Shown here: positions 31,715 through 44,457 of the stretch, piece by piece
Layout of the letters: the number at the start of each line of letters is the position of its first letter
Numbering within the stretch: the stretch's first letter is position 1
Origin: Mycothermus thermophilus
Taxonomy: Eukaryota; Ascomycota; Sordariomycetes; Sordariales; Chaetomiaceae
Direction: 5' to 3'
Length of the DNA stretch: 64,000 bases
Assembly: GCA_011316235.1 (NCBI GenBank)
Contig: QQBE01000003.1
Location: 1,118,298 to 1,182,297, forward strand
Notes under the pieces: generated by a model
What the model was told of the DNA's origin: nothing
The model's database searches: none
What the model saw: the letters and a program-made list of their open reading frames with translations, nothing else
Program-made: the position numbers and the translations under genes

Positions 31715-34700
31715 GGTCGGATGATCGATTCGGGCCAGACGGGTGTGGTGACGATAGGTAGATGCAAAAGGCGAACAGTCCAGAACTCGTCTCCAGAGGG
31801 TTGGGGAGGGAACTGTGAGGGCTTTCAAGCTGCCGTCGTCAGGCTGAAACGGCAACTTGCCCAAGGAGTTCCTTGCGAAAAATGACGGATCGTGGAGGTG
31901 ATCCCCCCTGCAGGCATCGACCCTGTCCGTCGGTAAATGAGGTGATGGCGATGATGGCCCAAAGGGGCAACACAGACAATTCGCTAACGAGGGATCGAGT
32001 GGGTTCGACAGGATGGCCCGAGATGAAGGCAGACCCGAGAGGCTGGAAAAGCCTAGAAAAGGGGACCCGGACAGTTGGGAGCTCTTTGAAATGGTCGTCC
32101 CACGCTCGGAGTGCCCAGAGCTAGAACTCGTGGTGATGTTGCTTCTGGCGGGCCTTTCTCAGATGGCGTGGTTCCCGGATCGGCAATGGAACGGTGTTGG
32201 TGATGATCAAAACGGGTCCCGCGCGCGAACCAAACTTTGGAATCTGGCTTCTCGAGTCGGGACAAACAATCCAATATTAGGCTGTTGTGGATCAGCACTT
32301 CCGTGGCAGCCCGATACCTCTACCGGGCGCGAGACAGTTTGACCAACTCCGGGAAGAATGTTCGAGGTCGAATGTCGAGACACGGTCCGAGAACGGGACC
32401 AACAGTTGGTGGCGATACCGTCAGGCGAGGAGCCGAGGGGGGAGAAGGCCAGTTTACAGACAGTTTAATGAACGTATTCCAAGACTCTCGAGCAGAACAC
32501 GAGTGGACTCGATGCCGTGAAACGACAGTCAAAGACAGTGATGAGGGATCCTGGAGGGTGGGTGGTGGAAGGAGTGGATGAGTGCTGCAACGAGGCACTC
32601 GTGTCGTCAAGGTCGAGGACGAGGTCGACAGGAACACACCTGAGGGAACGAAGGTGTGAGGTTCCAAGGTCGAGTCTGTCTGGAAGAGAGAAAGAGGGAG
32701 AGAATAGACGATGGATGGGATCAAGGTGGAAGAAAGGGGCCAGAAGGCGTTGGTGTTCTGCCCTAACCCAGCCTCGAGCTCCCAGCGGATTGTTTCTGTT
32801 TCTTCCTTCACTGCACCAATGGCGCTACTGTATCCCCACTTTCCGGTGCAGCAGCAACAACAGCAGCAGAGGCATTTTCCTTTTCTTCCTGCAGTTCTGT
32901 GTGGGAACGGCACAAACACGACAACAAGCAGACGGCGTCCACTTGTTCCCGGCGACCTGGGTCGTGCGCCGGCAGAGGGAAGAGGCGACAGAATCAAGGG
33001 GCCCGTGCTGCGGCCTGGGCGCTGCAGGGGCAAGTCAATGGCCACCCTTGCTTGCCGCCAGAACAGGAAAAGTTCCGTCCATTCCCCCAACGAGCTAGAC
33101 TGGAAGGGGGAAGGTCTGTGGGTGCTGTTTCCCTGTCGCGGGAGACGGTCTCCTGGTCCGCTGCTTCTGCAAAAGTCGCAGGTCAAGCCAAAGCTCAGCA
33201 ACGGACGCGATGGCTGCGCCTGCAGCACTTTCGCTGCTGGAGTTTCACTATCACAAGTGAACTGCAGGAACCCCCCCAGCAGCTGGCTCAGCTGTCTACT
33301 CATCTTTATCTTCCCCCAACTTCTTCGACGCACTTCCACATTGTGATCGTCTTTGCCTGTCGCCTCGACGGAATCGCCGTTGGAAGATACCCACTCGCCT
33401 GAGAGCGATCGACGGATAAGCGCGGGAGCAACCAGGTGATAGTGGAGAGACAAACAGCGGATCTGAAGAACCTCGATGGCCAGCCAACACGAAAAACAAC
33501 ACGAACCCACAGTTCCAGCAGGACAATCACAGCAGGCTGGTTCGGAGCTCGGCGAGGATCCCAGAAAATCTTCAAGGCCAGAGTCACATCGCCAAAAGCA
33601 CAAGCACCGAAGCACTGGCCAACGCCCGGAACTCTCCCCGGAGCACCCCCAATCCCAGAAATCCCAGGGTCGCATCCCAGGAACCCGCAAGTCCCACCCA
33701 CCAACGCGTTCCCCCTCCCGCTGCTCCCTGGACCCTGGCCTTGACCCCTTGCATGGTGGCTTTTTTTGGTGGAGGAAGCTCGAATCCAGACCCTTGCTGC
33801 TGCTCCTCCCTTGTCGTCCATGCAGTCGGTGCGAAGTCGAGGCACAGCGCGTTGGGAAAAGCACAAAAAAAAAGACAAGAAAAAAGGAGCGAGCCGGATG
33901 CCGCGGCGGGGGACGGCACGGGAAGAGACGTGGCGGGGACGAGACGAAACGCAAGAAGCAAAGAGAGAAACGCAGAGAGAACACAAGCGAAAACACAACA
34001 CCAGAATCCTGCCACCGCCATCCGCATAACTGTCCCCCACCCAAAATAACGCAATCCTTGGAGAAGTATTGTTTATCATCACCAACAAGTTATGCGATGC
34101 TTTGGCAGAGGGAACGAAAGCATCGGAGACAGGAAGCCCCAGCTAACCAGTCACAATCGTCAGGCCGACATGCTGGACGAGATATGAGAGCTCCAGCGAT
34201 TGGGCTGAATGCCCAGACTATCGTTGCTGTTGAATCCCAAACTAGAAACGATAGTAACTTGTCACCACCGCCACCAGCGTTCGACCGGTCGAACTTTCGA
34301 CGGCCCGACTTTGTGTGGCCAATTCCGCCTTCTCCAACCACAGCTAAAGACACAACGAGAGCCCAGAAAACGAACATTCCATGCTAACGTTCAAATCATC
34401 AATCTCCATCATGGGATATCCCAATTTCCACACAAGCTCCCATCCCTTCCTCCTCATCTCGCAGCCTCACAGCGTTGACTGACTGATGTGTGACACCCCT
34501 CTGACACTCCTCCTCCAAGGCCACTAACCCCCAGTAGTCTTCCGCATAGTTTGCGGTCATATCACGGGGGGGAGCAATCTTGCTGCACACCCTCCTCTTA
34601 CATTTTGACACACACATACTACACTACCTACACCACACGCGTCGACGCGACGTCCACTGGTCTCTGTGCGTCTCGGAACGCTAAGTAACCGGTCAAGAAA

Positions 34701-35553
34701 CTCAAAGTCTGTGTGTCCTTCCCGTTGGCTACTTATTACTACTTACACAGGACTCCGGAGTTGCTTCGTCACCTGCGACTCGTCAGCCTGCCCGCACGCA
34801 TTGACGTTTGCCAAGCGGGACGCCGCGTCTGAGAGCTCGACAGGCAATCCTTCGCCAATGCTCAAACACGGGTACTTCTACCTCTCGCAGGAGTAGCGTG
34901 CCTCTGACGCTAGAGACACAAAAGGATAGCTCTTAACCTATTCCTTCTACGGGATGGGGGAGTCAAAACTCCACTGAAACGTCGGCTCTCGGTCAGGTGG
35001 ACTGGAACACATGCGGTGCCGTCGTTGGACACAATCGGTAAGTAAGTACTGTATCTGGCCTTCAACTGGCCTTAACCTAGGTAAGTAGCGTAGCAACTTT
35101 AGTTCTCTATGTAGCGTGGTATGCAGAGAAGGGAGATCGGATCTTTCACCGACCGACAGACTAGGCCAACTCGCTTAGAAGCAGATGTCAGGCCACAACT
35201 ACGTCGTCGTTCGTGGGAGGGTGTGGTGTTGTTGGCTCTCTTTACAGAAACAGGTGATGGGCAAGTTGCGGCAAACGCAGCAGTCTATCTTTTTTGGTCT
35301 ATCAAGCAACACACTACCTAAAACCCATATCCGCTAGTCGTAGATAGGATAAGGATAAGAGAGGAGAGGAGTGGACTGGCGATCTACAGGAGGACCTAAG
35401 CGAGACACTCGCCAAGGGATCTTGGATCAACACAAGAACCATCAACTCGGTGGTGTTTCTCCGGTCCGGCAGCTGACCAACCCGCCGAGAGGTGGTTGAC
35501 CGGGATCCCTTGAAGAGGACGAAGTTGTGTCAAAGTCAAGCCAAAGGGAGGGT
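31715..35553. other. Nearly 4-kb spacer with long overlapping open frames but no supportable gene
   Basis: The minus strand is open for 574 codons (32320-34044) and the plus strand for 303 codons (33476-34387), overlapping each other. Both products are rich in Ser/Arg/Pro/Trp/Cys with no domain, no signal peptide and no conserved block. The minus frame opens at a TTG codon, not ATG. I think this is a long leader or promoter region for the minus gene ending at 30281, perhaps with a non-coding transcript. From 34,600 to 35,550 nothing is seen. Confidence 0.45.
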
Positions 35554-38183
35554 TTACTCCGCTGCAGGAGCAGGAGCAGCAGCCGCAACCTCGGCAGCGA
35601 CTTTGACCTCCTCGCCCTTGATGCCATCCACAACCTTGAGACCCTCGGCCTGGGCCGCGATGCTGTCGATCTGCTGCTTTTGCTGGATGCGCAGCTTCAC
35701 CTCCTCGATTAGGTTATCCAGGCTGATGAGCTCGCCCTCCTTGAGGGGATGATCTTCAGGGAGACCCATTTCCTTGATCTTGGCCTTGCCTTGAGCAAGC
35801 TCGTCCTGTGGTGGGTATCGCCACGGTTAGTTATCAAAAGAAGCGCTAGAAGGTGGCGAAGAAGGAGAGGCCTCGACTGCCAGTACGAACCTCGCCAAGG
35901 ATAAGGGCAAATGGCACACCGCCGGCCTCTGCGGCCTTGAATTGGGCCTGCAGCTTTGGCTTCACCTTGTAAAGGAACTCGGCCTGCAACATGTTAGTCG
36001 TGAGGCGGGCTTCTGGTTGGCTTGGGCAACGAACCTTGATGCCGGCATCCCATAGCCTGGCGCAGATCTGGCTTCTCTCCTTCAGCAGACCAGTGAAGTC
36101 CTTGCCGCCGCCAAAGGCCATGACAAAGATATCCACCTCGTTTTTCCTCTCCTTTTGTTTCTGCTGGGCCTTCATGATGGAGAATATCCGGTCGATACCG
36201 AAGCTGATACCGACGCATGGCACCTGGGTCTTGCCAGAGAACATGCCCACCAGGTTATCATACCTGCATCAGCGTCAGTGACGAGGCAAGACTCTTCCAC
36301 ACCAAGCATCACTGACCTGCCACCGGCCGCAACAGAGCCTATCCCGACCGTGGGATCGTCAGAGCGGTCCTCATCCGCATCTGCGGGCTTGTTGCCCTTC
36401 TTCTTGGCCACCTTTTGCTTCTCCTCCTCGGTCGCCTGCACAGCAGGGGCAGAACCCTCTGTAACAACTTCGTAGATGACACCCGTATAGTAATCCAGAC
36501 CACGGGCGAGGGACAGGTCGAAGGAGACGGTGTGGCCCGCGTCGAAGTATTCGAGGTAGTCAAAGAGCAGGTCCAAATCCGCGAAGCCCTGCTGCATAGA
36601 GGGATTGGCAGCCAGAGCTTCATCCTTCTTCAACTGCTCGAGCAGGTCACGCTTGCCCTTCAGCTGGACGTACTGGCCGATCTTGTCCGCGGCCTCAGGA
36701 GCCAGGCCCTTCTCGTCCACCATTTCTTTCCGGACATCAGCCCAAGGCAGCTTGTCGAGCTTGTCGACGGCGGAAGAGATGGGGCGGATGAGGTTGTCAG
36801 GAACGCCGCAGACCTGGAAGAGGCCATCGAGGATCTTGCGCGAGTTGAGCTTGATGGTGTACTTCCCCTTCCAGCCCAGGTTCTCGAAGACCTCGTTGAT
36901 TATCCTGATCTGCTAGGGGTCAGAAAGTGATGTCCGGACATGTGATCGATGATCAGACATACAATCTCAGCATCCGGGATCATGGGATCATAGACGCCCT
37001 AGTGCACGTCAGCGTTGTGAATTCATCCATGAGAGCGGCCACTGAGCCTTACCGCAATATCGAAGCTGGACAATTGGGGGGAAATATGTCAGACAGATCA
37101 ATCTTTCAACAGGGGCGGGCCCCAGGGACTCCAGAGCGCAGGACATACTCGCATTGGTACTATCCCATGTTAGACATCCGAGTCTCACGACATCAAGGAT
37201 TGGGTCAAACTCACAAACTCCCTCATACGGCCTTTCTTGACGGCGGGCTGATCCCTGCGATACACTTTGGCGATGTGGTAGCGCTTGATCTGACTGATGT
37301 CCTTGTTCATGGCCAGGTACCGGGCTTGTCGTCCAAATGTTCAGTATAATAGGCTTGCTCGAATGCTCATGGGGTTAGGGGCGTACCGAATGGGACCGTC
37401 AAGTCGTATCGCAGGCTGCAGAGCTCGCCGCCCTGATCCGCCAGGTCGTACTATGGAATGCCAGAGTTAGCCGGATATCAAAGGGAGAAGAGGTAGTGGG
37501 ATATGTACAATGAGCTTGCTGTCCTCGCCATATTTCCCTGGAATCCCCTGTCAGCAATGCCCCTGGCCTCCTGTGGTCGTGTCGTTATGCACCTGCAAGG
37601 ATTTCTGTATTCTGTTAGCAAGACTGTCACCTATCCAAGTCTAACTCCATCCAGGGTGACGGGCACCTACCCTTCAACTCAAACACCGGGGTATCAATGG
37701 TCACACCGCCGTGGCGCTCTGCGAGCTCGGTCAGTTGATATTGCAGACTCATTCATCTGTGACCAGTCTACATACTGAAAACATCAGTAATCGTCTTGAA
37801 GATCTTCTCCCGGAGCACCATGTCCGGACCAGACCCTGTTCAGATGTTAGGTTTGAGTCGGCTGGCCGGAGGGAGGAATGGAAAAACGCACAGTCTCGGG
37901 TGCCCTTGGGGGTCCTGTAGGAACGGTGTTAGCCATGCTGATGAGGTCAACGGTTGGTGCAGGCGGGGACTTACTTGATCTCGAACTTCGGAGTCTTGGG
38001 CGCCATGTTTTTCTTGTCGGCGGGGTTGGCGGGGTAGTTCTGGGATGGCGACGGCGAGGGTTGTGAGACGGAGGGCAAGGAAGTGTATGGTCTGGCAGAT
38101 GTGAGCTTCGAGAACGGAATCAGGCGCAGTCCTCGTCGTGGACGAGCAGACCGAATGGCAGCGAGGATCCACGGGTGCTGCAT
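35554..38183 (-). CDS. HTS1: Histidyl-tRNA synthetase, mitochondrial and cytosolic forms
   Basis: Class II synthetase charging tRNA-His. Model, in transcript order (minus strand): 38183..37975, 37914..37892, 37835..37776, 37718..37671, 37604..37593, 37537..37509, 37450..37387, 37324..37215, 37159..37149, 37065..37053, 36998..36963, 36909..36317, 36263..36035, 35983..35891, 35805..35554; 593 aa, closing in frame. Motifs: TPKGTRDWSGPDM, YGEDSKLIYDLADQGGELCSLRYDLTVPFARYLA, RRDQPAVKKGRMREFYQCDFDI (motif 2), GLDYYTG, GRYDNLVGMF, PCVGISFGIDRIF (motif 3). The first ATG (38183, weak context TTGGATGC) adds 59 Arg/Ser/Pro-rich residues with no acidic residue in the first 50, a typical matrix signal. 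The second ATG (38006, context AACATGG) gives the 534-aa cytosolic enzyme, as in yeast HTS1. Three exons are 11, 12 and 13 nt long. Confidence 0.93.
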
Positions 38184-39362
38184 CCAAAATGTGGGAGGAT
38201 TTCAAGGCAGGACGCGGGGTGTGACTCGAACGCCTTTGAAATTGCCATTGCCATGCGCGCCGGTGTCTGGTCGTTGGCAGCCGGCAAAACCTTTTGCCCA
38301 GGAACGGAACGGAGCCGATGCGGGGCAGCAGCTGCAAGGCTGGCCCGGAGGGACGAGGCTGACGAGGGGTTAATAAGAGGACAGCAGCGATTGGCTGAAG
38401 GTTTAACAAGTGACAGGTTCGGACGGGCTGTGTTTCCCCCAGAATGACCTGGTTCTGGGCATCCGTCAGCCAAGGCGAAGACTTGCACAAAGAATCTGTG
38501 GTTGAAGCCAACATTTGATTTGACACCGAAAGCTCCCGTCAGTCGCCGATGCTAACATTACCGAAACACCTTTTTGGAAATTTTGGACACAGCAATGATC
38601 ACAGGTATTCAGAAAATTTCCCGCCGTCTCTTGGCTTTTGTTCCTCAGCGGCGGGCTGGTCCAGGCGTGCTTGGTGAGCTTACGTAACTTACCGTAGCGA
38701 AGTGGCCGGCTGAGTCACTCGTTCAGGTCTGTGTCTGTCCATGTTGGTTTCGTTCCCTTCCGCGCGGGACCTTCCTTCTTAGAGCTCCAATTCAACGATA
38801 TCGAGTCTTGGAATGGACAAGCTTCCACATCCAACACCTTTATACTCCCATCGAGACAAAGATCTATCATCATGGTCGACGCGTCCTCGGGAGGCGTCTC
38901 ATGTTTCCCAACACCAACAAGACGTGAGATGTTGGCGAGTGCTTAAGCTTAAACATTTGATGTTTTGCGTTGCTCCCGCTACTTTCAGTTATGCGTAGAC
39001 ACCATTCCTCATCAGGCAATTCCATCATCGCCCAGAGTTCCTCGTTTGGCTCAGCTTGGCTTCCCCTTTCCCGCGCCCTGCCATCTGGGTCATTTCCCGT
39101 CCTGAAAATAAAGTTCCCAGAGTTCTGATGTTGCATTGGCACAGCATGGACTTGTGCTGTTCGGCCTTCGGACATCTTCAGAAGCCCGCACGCGTTCTTT
39201 AAGGCTTCTCTGTATATACTCTAGGTGTCAGCCTGGACAACGGCAAACACGTACTACCCCTCCAATCAACACTTTTCCTTGTCTCCTTGCTGCTTCTTCT
39301 CGCGCGCCAAATTCCCCCTGATGCCTCGTTAGCACCGTTGAAATCTCACCATCATCATCAAG
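38184..39362. promoter_or_regulatory. Shared divergent promoter of HTS1 and the ABC transporter
   Basis: Both flanking genes are transcribed outwards from this 1.18-kb stretch. The stretch just before 39363 is CATCATCATCAAG. No TATA box and no coding frame with content are seen. Confidence 0.5.
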
Positions 39363-42300
39363 ATGGGTGACAACACCACCGAGAAGGCCGGCGACGAAAA
39401 GCCGGCCCAGACTCCGGAGACGACCACCGAGAAGCCAACGACTAGCTCCGACGCGTCTCCAGAAGAGAAGAAGACGCAGGATGCAGTTCCCGAAAAGGAC
39501 CCCAAGGCTCGCCCCGAGAGGGAGGCCACTCCGCAAGATTACCTGCGAGTCTTCTCGTACGCGTCGAAATGGGATTTCGTCATGATGGCGGCAGCAGCGC
39601 TCGCCAGCATTGGCGCCGGCACAACATTGCCGCTGCTCAACGTGGTCTTCGGTCGCCTTGTTGACGACTTCAACGGCTTCGCGATTGTGACTGGTAACAA
39701 TGAGAATACCCAGTCCTTCGATGGGCCCCCGCCCCCCGAAATGCTCGAGTTCCAGCGCAAGTTCGAATCCCAAGTCAACCGCCTCTCTCTCTACATGTTC
39801 GCCCTTTTCATTGCCCGTTTCGGCCTCAACTACATCAGCAAGTTCTGCTTCCGCCTGATCGGCATCCGTATGTCGGCCGCCGTCCGTCTGCACTACCTGC
39901 GCTCCCTCTTCAGCCAGACCGTCCACGTCCTCGACAGCATGCCCGCTGGCGCCGCCGCGAGCACCATCACATCCACCTCAAACACCCTCCAACTCGGCAT
40001 TTCTGAGAAGCTGGGGACGTTCCTCGAGTTCACCTCGTCCATCATTACCGCCATCATTGTCGCTTTCACGTTCAGTTGGTCCCTGACACTTGTGACGGCT
40101 TCGGTCATCCTCTTCATCTCGCTCGTCATCTCCATCCTGTTGCCTTTTATCCTCAAAGGGCACACGAGGAACACCAAGGCTGAGGGCAAGGCGACCGCCA
40201 TCGCGACCGAGGCTTTCGGCACCATCCGTATGATCACTTCATGCGGCGCCGAGGCTCGCATGACGGAGCGGTATGCCGAATGGGTCAAGAAGGCCAAGCA
40301 GGCCGTCTGGTTCACGGCGCCGTTCCTGTCCCTGCAGTTCGGTCTCATCTTCTTTAGTTTCTACGGCGTATTCGCTCTGGCCTTCTGGTATGGCATGAAG
40401 TCGATTGTCGAGGGACGCATCGATGGCATCGGCTCGGTCATCATCGTGTTGATGTCCGTCATGATCATGGTTCTCTCCATCGAGCGCATCTCAACGCCCC
40501 TGATTGCCATCTCCAAGGCGATGGTAGCTGCTGCTGAGTTCTTCGCTGTCATCGATGCTCCCAAGCCCGAGATGGGTACTCTCAAGGAGCCCGACGTCAC
40601 CGCCGACCAGGATATCATCTTCAAGGACGTCCACTTCGCCTATCCTAGCCGGCCCTCCAAGAAAGTCCTCGATGGCTTGAACCTGCGAATCGCTGCCAAT
40701 CTCAATACGGCCATCGTGGGACCCAGTGGATCTGGCAAGAGTACCATTGTTGGCCTGATTGAGGGCTGGTATACGCTGCGCGATCAGCATCGCATTGCCA
40801 AGGCCATCGCCCAGGACAAGAAGAAGAAGGATAAGGAAAAGAAGAAGGCCAAGAAGAAGGACGGCGAAGAGAGCGAGGACGAGGAGGAGAATCCTGCCGA
40901 CCAGCTCAACGGCGAGGATGCCGGACCCCCGGTTGAACTCAAGGGTAGCATCTCAACCTGCGGCAAAGAGCTCACCGAGATCGACATCAAGTGGTGGCGT
41001 TCGCAGATCGGCCTCGTCCAGCAAGAACCCTTCCTCTTCAACGACACCATCTTCAACAACGTCGCTGCCGGTCTGATTGGGACTCAGTGGGAAAACGAGT
41101 CGGATGAGGTCAAGCTCCAGCTCGTCAAGGAGGCTTGCGCTGAGAGTTTCGCAGATGAATTCATCGACCGGCTTCCTGACGGCTACAACACCAAGGTCGG
41201 CGATGCGGGCGCCAAGCTCAGCGGCGGCCAGCGCCAACGCATTGCCATCGCCCGCAGCATCATCAAGAAGCCCAAGATTCTGATCCTCGACGAGGCTACC
41301 TCAGCCATCGACGTCCGTGGTGAGCGTATCGTGCAGCAAGCCCTGGAGAGGGCCTCGAAGGGCCGTACCACCATCACCATTGCCCATCGTCTGTCCACCA
41401 TCAAGAACGCCGATCGCATCGTCGTGATTCAAAACGGCCGCGTCGTTGAGGAAGGTACCCATGACAGCCTGCTCAAGAACGAGCTCGGCGTCTACTACGG
41501 CCTGGTGCACGCGCAGAAGCTGTCGCTGGGCGAGGAGACAGGCGAGGAGACGCTAGAGGAGGAAGACCTTGGTGCGATCCTGGCTCGCGAGAAGAGCGCA
41601 GCCAAGTCGGTGACTGAATCGACGAAGCAGGGTCCCGCCTGGAAGAACAAGAACATCATCACCGGGTTTGGAAAGCTTCTGTACGAGCAGCGCAGCCGGT
41701 TGCCCTTCTACATCTTCTCTCTCATCGGTGCCATCGGTGCTGCGGCGGCTGTTCCCATCCAGGCATACCTCTTCGCTCAGGTCGTCGTCAGCTTCCAGGA
41801 GCAGGACCCTAAGGATCTCTACAACGAGACTACTTTCTGGTCTAAGATGTGGGCCGTCCTCGCGGGCGGCGTCGGCGCGAGCTATTTCCTCACTGCCTTT
41901 GTGTCCACTTACCTGGAGGGTTATATCACCGCTCAGTACCGCAAGGAGTACTTCGAGTCGATCCTGTTCCAGCCGACCTCGTACTTCGATAAGGACGACA
42001 ATGCTACCGGCCAGCTGACAGCGCGCTTGTCGAGTGATCCACAAGCTCTCAAGGAGCTGTTGGGCATCAATCTCATGATGTTGCTCATCGGCGTCTTCTC
42101 TTTGATCGGCGCCCTGGCCATCTCCTTCTCCTACGGCTGGAAGCTCGCCCTGGTCGCCCTCTGCGTCACCGTCCCTCTCAACCTTGCTGCGGGCTTCTTC
42201 CGCGTGCGCTACGAGGTCCAGTTCAACGCCATGAACGAGGCTGTCTTCCAGGAGAGCTCCAAGTTCGCGTCCGAATCGATCGGCGCTTTCCGCACCGTCA

Positions 42301-43562
42301 ACGCCCTCGTCATGGAAGACAGCATCTGTGCCCGCTACCAGCGCCTGCTCGACGGCCACATCACCTCGGCTTTCCGCAAGGCACGCTACAGCACCTTCAT
42401 CTTCGCCTTCGCCGACAGTATTGGTTTCGGCTGCCAGGCGCTCATTTTCTGGTACGGCGGTCGGCTGCTCATCAGCGGCGAGTACACTGTCGGGGCGTTC
42501 CTCGTGACATACATGGCAATGATCCAGGGTGCCGAGAGCGCCGGACAATGGCTGAGTCTGGGCCCCAACGCCGTCCAGGCCTCGGAGGCGGCCAACCGCA
42601 TCCTGCACGCGCGCGAGACGCGCATCCGCGACAGCGTGTCGGAAGCCGAGCAAGTCCCAGACACGGAGGGCGGCGTGCGCATCGAGCTCAAGGACGTGCA
42701 CTTCAAGTACCCGACGCGCGACGTGTCCATTTTCCGCGGGCTCAACATCACTATCGAGAAGGGCCAGTTCGCGGCGCTGGTGGGCGCGTCCGGGTCGGGC
42801 AAGACGTCCATCATCAGCCTGCTGGAGCGGTTTTATGACGTTAACAAGGGCCAGATCCTCTTCAACGGAAAGGACATTTCGGAGATTAATGTCTACGAGT
42901 ACCGCAAGCTGCTGTCGCTCGTGGCGCAGGAGCCGTCGCTGTTCCACGGCACCATTCGGGAGAATATCTTGTTGGGAGTGGACCCGGCGTCGGTGACGGA
43001 GGAGCAGCTGCACCAGTGCTGCCGCGACGCCAACATTCACGATTTCATTGTCTCGCTGCCCGAAGGTTATGACACGAACATTGGCAGCCGCGGTGTCAGC
43101 TTGAGCGGTGGCCAGAAGCAGCGCATCGCCATTGCTCGTGCGTTGATTCGTAATCCGCGCGTCCTGCTGCTTGATGAAGCGACAAGCTCGCTTGATTCGG
43201 GTGAGTTTTGTCATGAGACTAACAGACGCATTGTTTTGTCTCCCAGATCACATTTGCTAACCGGTGTGAAAAAAATATAACAGAGAGCGAGAAACTCGTC
43301 CAAGCAGCCTTCGAGCGCGTGGCCAAGGGCCGGACCACGGTGGCCGTGGCGCACCGTCTCGCTACCATCCAGGGTGCCGACATCATCTATGTCCTTGGTG
43401 AGGGCAAGGTGCTGGAGAAGGGCACCCATGCCGAGCTGCTCAAGAAGAAGGGCGTGTACTGGCATATGGTAAGTGCTTGTTGACTGCCTCAATTGTTTGA
43501 TTAGGGATAATGTGCTGACTAAGTTCGTGTTACAGTGCCATAACCAAGCTCTTGACAGGTGA
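39363..43562 (+). CDS. Full-length ABCB (MDR/Ste6-type) multidrug transporter
   Basis: ATP-driven exporter with TMD-NBD-TMD-NBD layout. Model join(39363..43200,43284..43468,43536..43562), 1349 aa; the last exon codes only CHNQALDR. TMD1 covers about residues 70-380. NBD1 has Walker A GPSGSGKST (about 452), Q loop VQQEPFLFND, signature KLSGGQRQRIAIARS, Walker B ILILDEATSAID and H loop TIAHRLST. TMD2 covers about 775-1060. NBD2 has GASGSGKTS (about 1140), AQEPSLFHGT, SLSGGQKQRIAIARA, LLLDEATSSLD and AVAHRLAT. All catalytic motifs are intact in both halves. Between Walker A and the Q loop of NBD1 lies a Lys-rich then acidic insertion (about residues 484-522), probably a surface loop. Substrate unknown. 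Closest in architecture to fungal Pmd1/AtrD-like drug exporters; plasma membrane location is inferred. Confidence 0.95.
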
Positions 43563-44457
43563 CATTTGCTTGCCTGCGGATGATATTACGATTGGCCTTC
43601 TAATGCAAATTATTTTCGTTTACCCCCTTCCTCGATTGAGGATGGGACATTTTGTTCGGTTCTGGTATCTACTAATCTCCCAGACTTGGGTGGCATTGTA
43701 TTCTACGAGGAGGGGAGTTTAAGCCTGGGAGATATCTCCACTCTGGATTTGGAGGCTTGAGATGATTATGGATCTATGACCTCGATGGCTTGGGTCTACA
43801 CTCCCCTCTTTCTGATCTTTGTATGACGGCGGGTTGGAGGTCGTTGTTGGTCGACAATCTGGTCTAACGAAATTTGTTTAAGCCGAATAAATAGACAAAC
43901 TACTGACAAAGACTCGGATCCTGCGACCACATTAGAAAGAAAACAAGACATCAGGTAGATAATCCCAACCTGGAACTACGTAATTTAATCCAACCAAAAC
44001 ATTCCAACGTAACAAAGCCAGGCAAAGAAGTAATTAAAAGACCCGGACGGTTACACGCGGCATCGGCCGCTTCCGAGTCCTTGGTCTGCTGACCTCATTG
44101 TTTTGACGCACACCGATCCAGTACCCCGAGTTTATCTTACAAAGTAGACAATCACATGCGGCGAGTGCATGCAGCCAACAAACAACGTGGTTGCAACGGC
44201 CAGGGATTAAGCTTCCGCAACGCAGCGTCAGCCAAGACCGGAGCTTCTGGAGCTGTCTATCGCTTCGTATCTGCTGTACACCATATATCCGTATAAGCTA
44301 CCAGTTACGTATGTACATACTATATCTTCACCTCTCAATCCTCAATCCCTGCTTCATCAACCAAACTTTCCCGTAAATTCGAGTTTCGATAATATCTTTA
44401 AAACCTACAGAATCGAAAACCCCCAAAAGAAAGGAACTAGACACCTCTCCCCTCAAA
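43563..44457. other. Spacer and promoter upstream of cytidine deaminase
   Basis: The 3' UTR of the transporter, then the promoter of the next gene in the same direction. AT-rich from 43860 to 44020. A tatgtacatactatat block lies at about 44310. No gene seen. Confidence 0.5.

Noticed and set aside
32320..34044. 574-codon minus-strand frame as a protein gene
   Set aside because: It opens at TTG, has no domain or signal, and overlaps other frames; kept only as a finding about the spacer.
41553..43214. 553-codon minus-strand frame
   Set aside because: Antisense to the ABC transporter; composition (Arg, Asp, Val, Gln) is that of a reversed coding strand.
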